Shown here: piece by piece, positions 12,301 to 24,780 of the stretch
How positions within the stretch are numbered: the stretch's first letter is position 1
How the letters are laid out: the number at the start of each line of letters is the position of its first letter
Source: Smittium culicis
Taxonomy: Eukaryota > Kickxellomycota > Harpellomycetes > Harpellales > Legeriomycetaceae
Length of the DNA: 46,097 nucleotides
Assembly (NCBI GenBank): GCA_001970855.1
Contig: LSSN01006108.1
Location: 1-46,097 of the forward strand
Direction of reading: 5' to 3'
Notes under the pieces: model-generated
Told to the model about the DNA's origin: nothing
The model's database searches: none
What the model saw: the letters and a program-made list of their open reading frames with translations, nothing else
Translations under genes and position numbers: made by a program

Positions 12301-15300
12301 CGATCATCTCGACAAATGAACCACCAAAGACTAACACTTACTGATAGTTGGGTTATCGAATTACAAAAACTAGGCACACTTTGGGAGCTTTCCGGAAAGT
12401 CTAATATAAATTCGGCAAGTCAACCATACAATGATTTCAGTTTTGGCCAAGAAGAAAAAGGTAGCAACCTTTACACTGATGTGTCATCACAGCCTTGGCC
12501 TTGTCGGGGAATGTTTGTCAGAACCCTCCTTGCCATCAGTTCTTTAAATAGAATTGTTTCTTGGTGGTTCGCTGTCAAATCTACTGTTGGGGTTGAGGCA
12601 TGGAATGAGGCTGAGAAGTGCGAATTAGCTTACAAAAATTCTCAAAAATACACAAATTCTGCTTCAAGTAGTTTTAACTCATCTAGCTTTTCAAAACCCT
12701 TTGACGAAGAACTCAAAAGTCCTAGCATCCAACTCATGTTATCTAATAAAACATACCAAAATAATCAAAACATTTCTCTAGATTCACTAAATCATAAAAA
12801 CCTTAATTTTACGAGCCTTGTTTACCCTAGTTCATCAGAAAAAATGCAAAATAATATGAGTTATGCATCTAAACACAATTCTATAATCTCTCACTCGATT
12901 TCTCCTATAAAAGAAGCTTTTAATCAGATTGAAAATGAAAACTTGGATAACAGAAATGGCCCTAAACTTTTAAATGAACCACTTGAGACGAAGTTACCCT
13001 CAAATAACCCTTATAACTCCGAAAATATCAATTCGAGTAATCGTCAAAGCTTTTCCATCGACACAACCAATTTTAATAATAACACACCAGCTGTTAATTT
13101 GACTGCTCAAGCTGTAATTGATAAGGGTGCAAGTATGCTTCTGGAACTTTCTCTTGATGGAATAATTAGATACATTTCACCTGCTTGGATTAGAATTATC
13201 GGTTCTGACCCTGCTCATCTGGTAGATCAACCAGTTGAAAGTATTATGGACTCGCAAAATATGAGAATTTGTATGCTTGCAATTGACCAGCTTGTTTCAG
13301 ATCAAACTAGAACAGTTGAAACCCATTTTTATCTCAAAAAACACTGTAATCACAAAGAATTTCATAAGAAAAATGATATGAATAGTGAACATTCAAATTC
13401 TGAACACTACAAAAAAGTTCTTGTTGAAGCTAAAGGCATGCTCATGTACGACAAATCACTCAACCAGCCTAGCCACGTTTTATGGGTTCTAATACACGAA
13501 TTTGTTCGACCACCATCTAATGCTGCTCAACCCAATCAAAGCAATAATCCTCTAGTTGAGAATGCAGGTTTTAATGTAGACTTGAATTCTAATCAAATCC
13601 TATTTGGAGATACGTCAGCAGAGCTTGGTTCCGGAGTATTAGGGCCAATGAAATCAGACTTGACAGAAATTTCGAATATTTACCCTCAATTTCCCAGCTA
13701 TAATCAACCAATAGAACAGCTCCAACTATTTGAAACCCTAAGAGAGATGGGATCTCAAGGAGTTAATGTTATTCCTGAGAATTTTTTATCTAAAATCAAC
13801 TCTTCTAATTATGAGGGCGATTCTGATATTGGAGATTATCCTAATGTACCTTCAGAAAATATTGTTTGTAGAATATGCGATAAAGAAATCGATTCAAATT
13901 ATTTCGAGCAACATGCTTGGCTCTGTGCTCAATCTAACAGAGCTGCTGTTCAAATAGAATTACAAAACGACGAATTAAGCAACCTGTTGGATTTTCTTTC
14001 TCTATGGTTTCCTGGATGTCAATTTGATAGATTACAAGAGATTTCTCATGGCGATAATGATATTGATAAAGACGAAATTTTAGAAAATTCTAAAAAATTT
14101 AAAAATATTTATGAAGCTCTTTTAAATTATAAAAAAAAAAATTCTTCAGGCCAAAAACTTTTCGATGATATATCAAGCATAAATATTAACCCCCTTCAAT
14201 CTTATACGCATAAGCAATTACTTGCTCTTGGAGATATTCGGTCCTCGCTTGAAGTCAACTGCAGGCTTGCTATTGATCTCAGCTTAGCAGATTTAAATTC
14301 TACAGATCTAGATATTGATCCGAAATCTTCATCTTACCCACACCTAGGAAGACCATTTAACTCTAAAGAAAACACAACCGGTTCGCTTTTACACTTTTCT
14401 GATTCTCTTCCTAATTTATCATGCACCCCAGATTCCAAATCGGCCGCAGATTTATCATCTGCATCACAACTGCCTGAAAATGAAAGCAGCTTGAATTTTA
14501 CGTTGAACAGGGAAACTACTTATCCTCTCACAGAATTTACCGATGGTTCCAATGATATAAATATTGTTGAAAAATCACATAGATGGACCCAACTATGTGA
14601 ATTTTTTTCATCAATTCCAGCAATGTTTAATTCTTTCAGCAAAGATGAGTCGCAGAGATTGGATATACTGGATCCTTGCCTCTTTAAGATAGCAAACAGC
14701 TTATTATCATTCACCAAAACCAAACAAAGAGCTATTGACAACCTTCAGTTTTCTCTTTTCAGCTCTTACAAACTAGAGCAAAATTGGTATCCTCACAGTA
14801 GCAACGATTGCTCATCTAGCTCTAGCTCCATATTGTCCAATAATGAAGCTGAAAATAATATTCAAAATGTTGATAATGATATAAATACTGATATAGCTTC
14901 ATCCAAAGGCCTAGAAGGCGTCAACATCACTTTATTTCCAGAAGGCAAATCCAGCCCAAAGATAGTTTTAGAAGGTAAAGAAATATTTTCTCATTTGTCA
15001 AATTTTTTTTCACATACATCCTTTTTTATTTTTTTCCTTATATTCCTATTTTTTATTTCACACTAAATCGTTTTTTTTATTTTTTTTAATTTTAAAAATT
15101 TAAGCTTCTGATTATTCAAAACCATCATCAAATACCAGTTCAATCGTAGGTAAATTCAATTTGTCATCGGATATTAATTCGAGTAAAGTTGAAGCTACTA
15201 CGTTGGATATTAGCGTTAAAGATGGAATTTCATCTGATCTACCTGTATTAAAACCTTCTTTAAGCCTCGAAAATAGCATTTGTGCCGATGAAACTCAAAA

Positions 15301-18300
15301 GATATCATCTGAATTCTCTGAGACTGCTTCGCTTTCCTCAAAAAAAACTAGACCCAGCATAAAAAGATCAAGTAGATCGTCAACTATGATAGACCCAAGC
15401 AGTAGAAATTTGATCACTCCAGCGATGCCTTCTATAGACGACTTTTTGCTACTCAAGCCAATAAGTAAAGGTGCTTATGGTTCTGTTTATTTGGCTAAAA
15501 AAAAGTCAACTGGTGAATATTTTGCTATTAAGGTTTTGAAAAAGTCTGATATGATTGCTAAAAATCAAATAAGTAATATTAAAGCAGAAAGAAAAATCAT
15601 GATAGCTCAAACTGATTCTCCGTTTGTTGTTAAGCTTTTATATACCTTCCAATCACGAAACTACTTATATTTGGTTATGGAGTATTTGAATGGTGGCGAC
15701 TGCGCATCATTATTGAAAACTCTCGGCTCTTTGTCCGAAGAATGGACTCGCAGCTATTTAGCCGAAGTTGTTCTAGGCCTCGAGAATTTACACAATTTAA
15801 ACATTGTTCATAGAGATCTCAAACCTGATAACTTGCTTATTGACCAACATGGCCATTTAAAATTGACTGATTTTGGGCTTTCAAGACTTGGGTTCCTAGG
15901 AAGACGTGAAAATTCTAACATTCCTATTGGTCCCTCATTTGGATCAAATTCAGTCAATATTTCAGCAGCAGCAGCTGACGAAAAAACTCAATTGCCTTTA
16001 ATTTCTGAAAAAAAATCTGCGAATATTGATACTCAACAGAATCCTGAGAAAAAAAACTCTGTTCTTGGTACTCCAGACTATTTAGCACCAGAAAGTATAC
16101 TTGGAACTCAATTTGGTGAAGCTGTTGACTGGTGGGCTTTGGGAGCTATGTGTTACGAGTTTCTTTTTGGTATTCCTCCATTTCACGATGAAACCCCAGA
16201 AAAAGTTTTCGAAAATATTTTATCCTCGCCTATTAATTTTTACATAGAAGAAAGGAATGAAGAGCTAGCCGAAATTGAAAGAATGAAACAGTATAATTTG
16301 GAGAATAACATAGATTCATGTTCAGATGATGATTTTGAGCCCTCTTACCCTTCTATTTCACTTGAAGCTCAAGACTTCATAACTAGGCTACTAGAACGAG
16401 ACCCTGAAAAACGATTAGGTACAAAAGGCTCAGAAGAAGTAAAATCGCACCCGTTCTTTAAAGGCGTTGACTGGAATAATTTAACTAGTATGCAGCCTGC
16501 TTTTGTTCCTTCAGTTGAAAATATTGAAGATACCGAGTATTTTGACTCTCGTGGCGCATACCTTGATCCTATGCTGTCCGAAGAAAAAAACTATTCAGAT
16601 ACAAATGTTAACAATTCAAGTTTCAATGATCCTAATACTGCAAATATAAACAATTCTTTAGAAAGTTCTCCTAAGAAAGATGCTTCCACTATATATTCTA
16701 GCTCTATTGACATAACTAAAAACTCTACAACTATTTCTAACGATGAATTACCTAAAAATGTTATTAATAACGAAGAGTCTACAACTAAAAAACATAAAGC
16801 TGATAATTTAGCGGATAGTACCAAAGAACTTACCTATCAAAAGTCTAATGATAACAAAGTGGATGGAAAAGAAAACATTGATATAGTTATACCTATAGCT
16901 GATACGAACAATAGCAACACTAGTAAAAATAAGGAAATTCAGCAAAAGCTACCAGTTGATATTGATGAAGCTAATAGTATTGAGTTCAGCATACCAAAGG
17001 AGATAATTCAAGATATCAAAAGCGAATTTATATCAGACGAAAGCTCAGAAAAATCTCAGCAGTTTGGAGGTTTTTCTTTCAAAAATCTTCCTGCTCTTGA
17101 ACAAGAAAACTACAAAGAAATATTGAAACTTAGAAGAAGGTCAAATTTGTTTGACTCCAACATGAGTTTAAAAAGACATTCACACAATTTTCAACCAGGG
17201 TATAATTCAAATGATTCCTTAAACATTTTACCAGAATCTATGAGCTTTGAATCTCCTTTTAATAATCACTCTAGCAAAGGTTCTGAATTCCCTGAAATCA
17301 ATAGAAGTCAGACCTATTTAAACTCCCCTGAAATAAATTTACCATCTAACTCCAATATTAATGAAGAATCTAATATGTTTTTCAATGGCGACTCTCCTAT
17401 ATCAAAACTTTCAAGGGGTATGTCATACACTGAAGGAAAGAGTAAATATGGCCACAATAGACAATCATTGCCTGTCTTTATTAATCCTCATCATAACAGT
17501 TCATCAAAACAAGCTGACTCTATCAATTCTTCTGATCACGGTCCGTATATTAATTCAAGTTCAAAACGTGATTCTGTTAATTTTAGTAATAATTCAAATG
17601 CTCAATCAGATACTGAACTTTCCTACAAGTCCCAATTTTCTCCTATTTCGTCATTATCAACACATATATCTGAACATGGCACTTATAGCACAAGAACACC
17701 AAAGAGTGCTCAAGGTAAAAATGCTTCCAATTACCAAATTGATCCTCCATCTGAGTTCAACATACTTTCAAGGAGTAACAGCAGAACATCAAAGCAGTTT
17801 GGAAAAGAGCCAAACTCGCAAAGATTTTCGATCTTTTATGAATCCCCATCTCCACTTGATTTTAAAAACTACCGGTCCATCAATGAGTCTAATTCAACAA
17901 TATCTGTAAACAGTAGCGATTCTTACCATAAACTGAACGAAATTGCTGATGGATCATCCATAAACGATAACCACATTTCTGATTCTGTAGATATATTGAA
18001 TTCAAAGCTAAGACCTAACAAAATACTAATAGCCGACAAATCCCAAAAAAACGACTTGTATTCAGTTTCCAGCTCTAGTAATGACACAGTTCCTTATAGC
18101 ATTTACACTGGTAGCCCGATTGAGCAAAATCTGCGATCAGAAAATGAAAATAACCTTAGATCAAACAATAAAAATTCAAAAAATTCTTCATTTTCTAGCG
18201 AACTTTCCTTACCCTCACTCTCCTCTACATTAACTCACACCAACAACAATTATATTAATTCGCAATCAAACCAGGCGGAGATAATCCAAAGCCCTGTCAA

Positions 18301-19255
18301 TTCTGAAGGGAATAGAATTAGTTCTAAAAAAATCTCAAAGCTCAGCAATATTGACCCCTTTGATATATCTAAAAAAGTACCAACTCTTCAAAAAAATGAT
18401 CCCTCTTTGGCTCTTATATTAAGCAGAAAAAATTCTAATAGAGAACCTTCATTACTAGAAGTCGTCACAACTCGACAGCTTATTAATGAAAATCTTATAG
18501 ACAATTCTTTTAGTGAAAATCAAAAGTCATTTAACCCTACTGTTAGCCCACTATCAAAGCAAAATATAACTTCAACTCCCAAAAGTAAAAAAACCATTAA
18601 ATTGGTAGAACCTTTAGATAATTCCCAAGCAAATGTATTAGAAAATGCCGATACTCCTATTCAATCGCCTTATATTTTCGATAGTCTATCACTTCCAAAC
18701 ACTGAGAAAGGCCAAGATACTCCATTACACGAGTTTCCATCAGCAATCAGTCAAAAACCTAGTTCATCTCGACCTATTATTTTAATAGCAGATGATAACC
18801 CAGTTATAAACAAAATTATCGAAACTCTGCTCGGCAGGTTCCATATTGATACCGTTGTTGTTAGAAATGGCGCCGAAGCTATTCGTTGTGCTATGGCAAG
18901 AACTCGATTCGACATGATTTTTATGGATCTTGTCATGCCTATTCTTGATGGCGACCAAGCTGCACGAATGATAAAATCTACAAATAACTCGAACTCAAAA
19001 ACTCCCATTATAGCTATAGTTGCATTTGAAGGTGAGGCAGAGTACAAAATATCCGGGAAAATTGATTATGGCGAAAACGTTTCACAATTGGGCAAGGAAA
19101 GTCTTGAAACAAGTAAATACCATACCGAAATCGTTGAATTAAAAACAATTAAAAACGACAAAGACGAATCTCTGGGTATATTTGATGGTGAACTGCTAAA
19201 GCCAATAAATCAAATAAAACTCAAGAAACTATTAGACTCCTTTAAAATTCTGTGA
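6338..19255 (+). CDS. RIM15: Giant Rim15/Greatwall-family protein kinase (PAS, Zn finger, kinase, receiver)
   Basis: Three exons join in frame: 6338-6551, 6659-14974 and 15105-19255, giving 4226 aa. Residues about 2226-2353 form a PAS domain (SLDGIIRYISPAW). A C2-HC zinc finger follows (C2475, C2478, H2490, C2494). The AGC kinase domain is at about 2955-3300 with GAYGSV, K2986, HRD (D3081), DFG (D3099) and APE (3171-3173). The DFG-APE segment carries a roughly 60-residue insert, a Greatwall-family trait. A receiver domain ends the protein (D4073/D4074, phosphoacceptor D4118, K4209). This order matches yeast Rim15, which acts below TORC1, PKA and Sch9 to promote quiescence by phosphorylating endosulfines. 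The rest is Ser/Asn-rich and probably disordered. Yeast Rim15 has 1770 aa, so this protein is more than twice as long. An in-frame TAA near 6306 supports the chosen ATG. An extra CxxC...CxxC motif lies at 489-506. Confidence 0.9.
6552..6658 (+). other. Intron 1 of the Rim15-like gene (107 nt, phase 1)
   Basis: The donor is GTTAGT and the acceptor is TTTTAG. Unspliced, the first frame ends at the TAG at 6554. Splicing joins G + AT to make Asp and continues directly into the 8.3-kb second exon, whose frame is open back to the acceptor. Confidence 0.85.
14975..15104 (+). other. Intron 2 of the Rim15-like gene (130 nt, phase 1)
   Basis: The donor is GTAAAG, a very T-rich interior follows, and the acceptor is TTTAAG. 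Splicing joins G + CT to make Ala and restores the frame into the kinase exon (reading A-SDYSKPSSN). Without splicing, the reading ends at TAA 15064-15066, before the kinase domain. Confidence 0.85.
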
Positions 19256-19476
19256 TTATCAGCTGGATTTGAATTAGAATATTTTAATTTCAAACTTACT
19301 TTTAGCTCATCTTTTACTCATTTAGAATTAAAAAAAATAGCCATTTTTAAATCCTTTTTATCCAGTATTATATATTTTTTATCTAATTGTAATTGTTACG
19401 TTATTCTTGTCTTGAATAATTGCTTTTTATTAAGAGTTTGGATTCACAAAATCTATATTAGGTGTATCCTACATTA

Positions 19477-19512
19477 TTCAATTTCAATTTTTTCAAAATT
19501 TTTGAAATTGAA
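19477..19512. repeat. Short inverted repeat downstream of the kinase gene
   Basis: Arms TTCAATTTCAA (19477-19487) and TTGAAATTGAA (19502-19512) are perfect 11-bp complements around an AT-rich 14-nt loop, 222 bp after the kinase stop codon. It could form a weak hairpin in the 3' UTR. In DNA this AT-rich, chance is also possible. Confidence 0.4.
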
Positions 19513-20430
19513 GGTGATAGTGTGATATAATTATCTTAGTTGATTTCAGCAAGCTGAATATTACGATATTTTTGAATTATTCTCGAACCTTCTTCTATCA
19601 GATAAAATTTTTTTTCTGGTTAGGGCAATCGCTTTGCTTTAATTTTCAATTCTGACGAAATACTTTGTTTCACATGTTTAAGTAAAATTCTAGTATATTT
19701 TCAGCTAGTATAATTTAAAAATAAACCATTTAAATTTTTAAAAAATCTTTTATAATTCATTTTATTAGAATTATTACATGAATAAAATATTTATCTCACA
19801 ATTTAGTTATATAAAAAATTTTTTTTTTTCGAATTACAGGTATAACACAGATAGAGGGTATTTGATCCTTGGATCTCTTTTCTATTTTCAACCTACCAAG
19901 TACACAAAACTATTTTATGAGATGTGAATATTCAGCTAAAATTTTTTTTTTATAAATTATAGAAATTTTGAGTTTGAAAAGGCTTGTAATATATATAATC
20001 GTCTAATAAAATTTTATATATTTCTTTTTCTTAAAAAATTACTATTTTATTAATACTTAATAAATTAATTCATAGAAAACAAAAAAGAAACCTGTAATAT
20101 TTAAAACTATAAATTGATTGCAGCTTGATTAATAGTTGAAATGGATTTTTTTTAAATAAAATTCCAGATATTTGTACAAGTAGAAAATCATTCAAAGAAT
20201 TAACTTTTTGATATGGTAATAAACTTTTTTTTATAATGAAAATTCTCAAAAAAATCTTGAGAAAATTTTTAGTGGCAAATTAAATGAAATTATAGAGCTA
20301 ATTAATCAAATTTAAAACAAACCGAGCTTGGATCTAAATAGCAATAATTATAAAATCAGTCTAATAATAAGATCATAAAAATTTATAAATAGCTCATTTA
20401 GATTTATTAATGGTTTAAAAGTATCCTTTT

Positions 20431-20452
20431 AATAATAATAATAATAATAATA
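20431..20452. repeat. (AAT)n microsatellite
   Basis: About 7 uninterrupted AAT units within AT-rich intergenic DNA. Confidence 0.9.
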
Positions 20453-22524
20453 GACGAGTTTATTATTTAAAACGATTGTTATATATAATAAAATTGGTAT
20501 AAAAACAGATCTACATATATAAATTCTAACAAGTCAAGTAAAAAAAAATTCCGGAATTTTTCACTATCATAATATTTTATACTAATATTTATTTATTTTT
20601 ATTTTATTTAAACCCCAATTGAAAATTTAATAATTATACTTTTACTCTTAACAAATCTATGATATATTCATAATTAAGATATACAGTATTTAGATATAGA
20701 TTATAAATTAATAAAGATTCACTAAGCTTTTTATATATCTCACTCATGTATCATTAATGAAAATTCGATTTATTTTAAGAATTTTATTAAAATTATTATA
20801 TATAATTTTATCATCTTTTTGTATACCATCAAACTTTTTAAAATAAAAATAAGATGATACAATTTTAAATATGTTCTAAATTATACAACACTAACCGTGT
20901 TATCATCTTTAGAAAGGTATTAATTGATTATATTTTGGATGGAATTTTATTATGAGATCATTATTAGTCTAATAATGGTTAATTTTCTTAATTGAATAAA
21001 TTTGATTTTTTATAAGTCATTAGATGGTGGATAATAAATGACTCCAAATAAATATTTGCTTGTTTCGAGTTTATTCTTGATTCTATAGACAATTAGTAAT
21101 ATGAAAACCCCATTTTGTAGTTAGAATGTAACTCTTTTAAATCATTTTTATCATCTAATGAATCTGAAATCGAAATTATATTAGTATTTGTTGCTCTTGC
21201 TTTGGGATCATTGTAATAACTAGTCTTGAGGTCATGATTTATATATTTTTGATGTAACTAATTATCCTAGCCTCTAATAAGGATTATTAATAATCTATTT
21301 TGAATCAAATTATTATGTTAAATTTTATATTTTTTCGTTATTATGTGGCGTTGCACACATCATCTCTATTGCTCTCCGTATATATACTCGGTATGAATCC
21401 ACAGAACATAGAATTTTACCTTGGTGTGAACCTATATTGTAAGGTCGCATCATAATACGGTCCATTCTTTGATATTTAGGATAAAATTTTTATAGTTTCA
21501 AAACTCCTATATTTTGACTGATTCTGAGCTATCTATTCGATGAATATCTCTCGCTCTTTAAAATCTGCAAATTTCAGGTAGAAAATTTTTTCGTTATTCC
21601 TAAATCCTTGAATAAAAATTAACTGGGCCAATTTAGATTACCAGCGATAAAATTTGGTGATAAACTTTCTTTGAGAGTATTGAGAAATATATTATTATAA
21701 TCGCTTACATCAATTCCGCATGATTTTTATGAAATTTGAGATAATGAAAAATTAATATACCTTAATTGTACTTGCTGAAAGTTTTTCCGTTATAAATATA
21801 TGAGAAAAATAATTGAATACGTGATATCTGATTTTTGAAACTTGGATTAAGAATTTTTGTGCCACTCTAAGAATCTTTGTTGTTATGATGGTACGTATAT
21901 TGGCGCCTAATTATTTGCTTATTTGTAAGCTTTTGATTTATGAAACTATTTGTGATATTTTGTGATTCGAAATTTCATAAAACGCTAAATCTTGTTGGGA
22001 GTCATCGGTGTCTATCTGCTTTGAAAATCTGAAATTAATCCCGTTTCTTGAAATAATATTGGTTACTGAACTGAAAATTTCAAAAGATATGGGTATAATA
22101 TTTTTGATTAAAATAGAGCTTTTTCTAAAATTAATTTTAAACGGTTGTTTATCAGCTTGTGTATCATACGAGAGCTCATATTATACAGGGTTATTAGTAT
22201 TTATTATTCCATTCAAACAATATGTGGACGTCAGTGAGCTCTGATATACCACTTAATTGTATTTGAACCGGCTTTATTATAGTAATAAATTCTTGAAAGC
22301 GTTGAAGAAAACACTTCTACGTCGATTAGACAGTACTTTCGCTACAAAACTGTGAATTATTTCTCGTAAAGTGAAACTTCGTTTGATTTGTCAATGAATT
22401 TTTAGCAACCGTTAGTTTGATCGGAAATGGAATATTACCACCAAAAGTACGGTATTTGTTTCAAATAAATGATTCCGAATATCTTCTGATATGTTGAGTA
22501 TAAATAGAGACGTGGTACCATCAG

Positions 22525-22740
22525 GTATCTATACATAGAACATAATATTTATGTGTAGTGAGTATACTAGCACAGAGTGGAAGAAGAAAAAAACGGAGCC
22601 TGAGCGCTTACAATGTTTCAAATGATCTTTGGAGTTGATATGTAACAAAATCTGTGGTATAATCCATAATCCAGAGTAAATATTTGATTTCATACTAATT
22701 CTCATGCCAGTCGGTCGCGGCATTGAAGAAATCAATCACT
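22525..22740 (-). pseudogene. RNase H relic (minus strand)
   Basis: A minus-strand frame reads GMRISMKSNIYSGLW, then LLHINSKDHLK, then VLVYSLHINIMFYV. These resemble the SGLW, HIN-x-KEL and VYSDN blocks of DIRS-type RNase H. The catalytic Asp of the last block is not preserved. Just downstream a frame reading VSIYTQHI resembles the following I-x-AQHI block. Confidence 0.55.
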
Positions 22741-23234
22741 AATTTCTTTTGGAGGAAGTGCTGATCAATCAATGTTTCAAAATATCCATTCCAGCTCTGA
22801 AGGTTTTGGACTTCTGATTATTTCAATCAGGCCATCGATTTCCATGAACTAATTGTCTTGAAACTTATTTATCCAGTTTTAGAATTCGTCTCATTATGAG
22901 ACGACTTGGTATCAGCAACATATAAATAACTTGTGCATTTCATATAAAGCTCGCCAGAACCCTTAATTTTTCATCCATAATTCGGTATTTTATATTCTTC
23001 TCGCCGGATGCCTTTTTAAGTTGATTCTCGTGACTTGTGGGTTACCTCTTGAAAATTATTGTCATTTCAGGTTGGTTTATCGTCTTTGTCGGTACGTGTT
23101 AGATTCGAATGTTATTTTAATTAAGAGAATGAGAAAAATTCAAAGAACTAGATATTCGTTTTCGAATCTCTAATCTTTTATACTATCAAATAAAATAATT
23201 TGATTGGATAATTTATATCAGCGAATTAACTAAA

Positions 23235-23980
23235 ATTAATCATATCAAATTTTAACAGTACGTATGCAACATATCCTGATTGCTCATGTACCCAAACTGC
23301 GTGAGCTTTTCAGGACGATAGTTTTCTACTTCCTGCATAGCTCCCTCGATTCTTCTATAATTAGGATGTATTCCTAGTAAGCTGATAATCTGATCCCCAT
23401 TTTTAGTGCCCAGTAGAGTTCTTGTCATAGCACCTTGGTAAAGTTTATAGGCTAGATTAATATTTTTAAATGGAATACCCTGAACTGAAACTGTAGGTTA
23501 TTACAGGTGAAAGCAAGTGCTTTCGATAGGCTTTGTGTATCAGAATGTGGAGGAAAGCGTCATTCAGATCTAAGGGGGCTATAAAGCCCTTGCTTCTAAT
23601 TAACTTTCAGATAGAGTTGAGAGAATCCATCTTAAAGTTCTTTTCCTCGGCTGAATTGATATTTTTTTTCAAATCCAAGACTGTCATTAGATATGTTGTC
23701 TTGTTAACGCAGAGTATTTGATTTTAAAACCTCGGATTTGATCGGCTGATCACAACTATTGCTTTCTTGTATATTATTGAGACTACTTACTGTGTCAGTA
23801 CCGCGCTGAATTTCCGGTTCTGCTTCCTCTTGTACCGATGAGGATGATAAGTTAGTGGCGAAAATTTTTTTTGATTATATGAATGGAACATGAACCATTT
23901 CTTAAAAATTATATTGATCCACGTGCTGACGGTGAGCCGTTCACAGCCTTTCATGATCATTGTGAGGTGGCCCCGCAACT
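23235..23980 (-). pseudogene. Reverse transcriptase relic (minus strand)
   Basis: On the minus strand, ERLTVSTWINIIFKK lies near 23930 and resembles the W-x-x-LT-x-x-xWV-x-x-I motif at the start of DIRS RT regions. Blocks from 23700 downward read VLDLKKNINSAEEK, then FKMDSLNSI, then LDLNDAFLHILIHKAYRKHL. After a frame change near 23490 they continue as QGIPFKNINLAYKLYQGAMTR. A frame from there runs to a stop at about 23240. The position expected for YLDD reads SLLGI, so the active site is gone. Confidence 0.68.
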
Positions 23981-24229
23981 GGGAGGAGAATGGTGTGGGA
24001 GAATAGTGGTTCTCTCTTTCTCCATCCCAGGTATTCCTCCTTCACCTGGAAGAGAAATTCCTCGTTGAAATTTGCTTGCCCAAAATCTGTCAAAATTGGA
24101 ATTTTTGTATCTTTGAAATAGAAATAAAGTGAAAATAGTAAGATTCATACTGTTCAAACCATTTAAAGTGAACACTAAGCCATTTTTTATTGATTTTATT
24201 GATCTTTAAGACATATTTAACTAGTTTTT

Positions 24230-24740
24230 CCTGCGAAAAGAAATGAGTTTGATGCATTTTTTACTAATTTTTTAGGTTTTCCAGGAATATTAATTGGCTG
24301 TTATAATTTTATCATTAGGATCTGAAAATTCTTGTTGCAATACATACTCAGACTAGTCTCATTGAATTTTCAAATACTACTTTCTCGTCTTCCTTAAAAC
24401 CTTTGCTATACTCCTTGTATTTTCTATAAAGTTCGTAATCGAGCGGACTTTTAGCTCAAAAAAAATTTAATCTAGATACCATACATAGTCTTATATGTAT
24501 TAATTGCTGCGCTAATAATGTTATCATGAAGTGGAGGTCGTGATTAGAACATAATGCTACTTCTTGGGTAGGCTTAACGAAAATCCTTGATGTCTTTTTT
24601 CTGAGCCGATATAGTTTTAGAAATCGTCATCAATATGCAGCATTATTTTGATTAGTTTATGGATGCGTTTAGGTCTACTATGGGTGGACTGAAGATTTTT
24701 TTTTCGTCAACCTCTTTCATTTCTACTTCCTTCGGTAGGC
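24230..24740 (-). pseudogene. Gag-like relic (minus strand)
   Basis: A minus-strand frame with several stops reads SPPIVDLNASIN, then QAYPRSSIMF and RPPLHDNIISAAINTYKTM, and ends near PGKPKKLVKN. This resembles the N-terminal (capsid-like) proteins I associate with DIRS-type elements of early-diverging fungi, and its position upstream of RT supports that. I rely on pattern memory here, so confidence is modest. Confidence 0.42.
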
Positions 24741-24780
24741 TTTCTCCTTATTAATCTTGATCCTCACTTTTTATAGCAGT

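Larger units (their letters stand above)
19256..22419. other. AT-rich intergenic DNA, no gene recognised
   Basis: This stretch is extremely AT-rich with many homopolymer runs. No frame has recognisable motifs, including a 78-codon frame at 22008-22244. The stretch from about 21.3 to 22.4 kb is slightly less AT-rich and could hold undetectable remains of the retroelement's recombinase end, but I could not read any. No strong AATAAA lies close behind the kinase stop codon; the nearest I noticed is about 470 nt away. Confidence 0.55.
22420..24780 (-). mobile_element. Second degenerate DIRS-like retrotransposon (minus strand)
   Basis: Read on the minus strand from high to low coordinates, this stretch gives a gag-like segment (about 24740-24230), the RT N-terminal region (about 23980-23790), RT core blocks (about 23700-23235) and an RNase H segment (about 22740-22525). 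The order and motifs match the relic at the left of the window, but the orientation is opposite. It is broken by many stops and frameshifts. No recombinase or terminal repeat could be read beyond 22420. Assignment rests on motif resemblance. Confidence 0.62.

Noticed and set aside
8532..18999. Reading frames opposite or overlapping the kinase gene
   Set aside because: They are low-complexity by-products of the Ser/Asn-rich coding sequence with no recognisable motif.
22008..22244. 78-codon frame in the intergenic block
   Set aside because: Hydrophobic, AT-driven composition, no motif, no sign of splicing partners.
22400..22740. Copia-type RNase H/C-terminus on the minus strand
   Set aside because: A loose resemblance was noticed first, but the SGLW and HIN-x-K blocks and the linked RT fit the DIRS-type reading better.
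23883..24068. 61-codon plus-strand frame with Pro/Gly-rich end
   Set aside because: It is antisense to the retroelement relic, whose minus-strand reading gives recognisable RT motifs.
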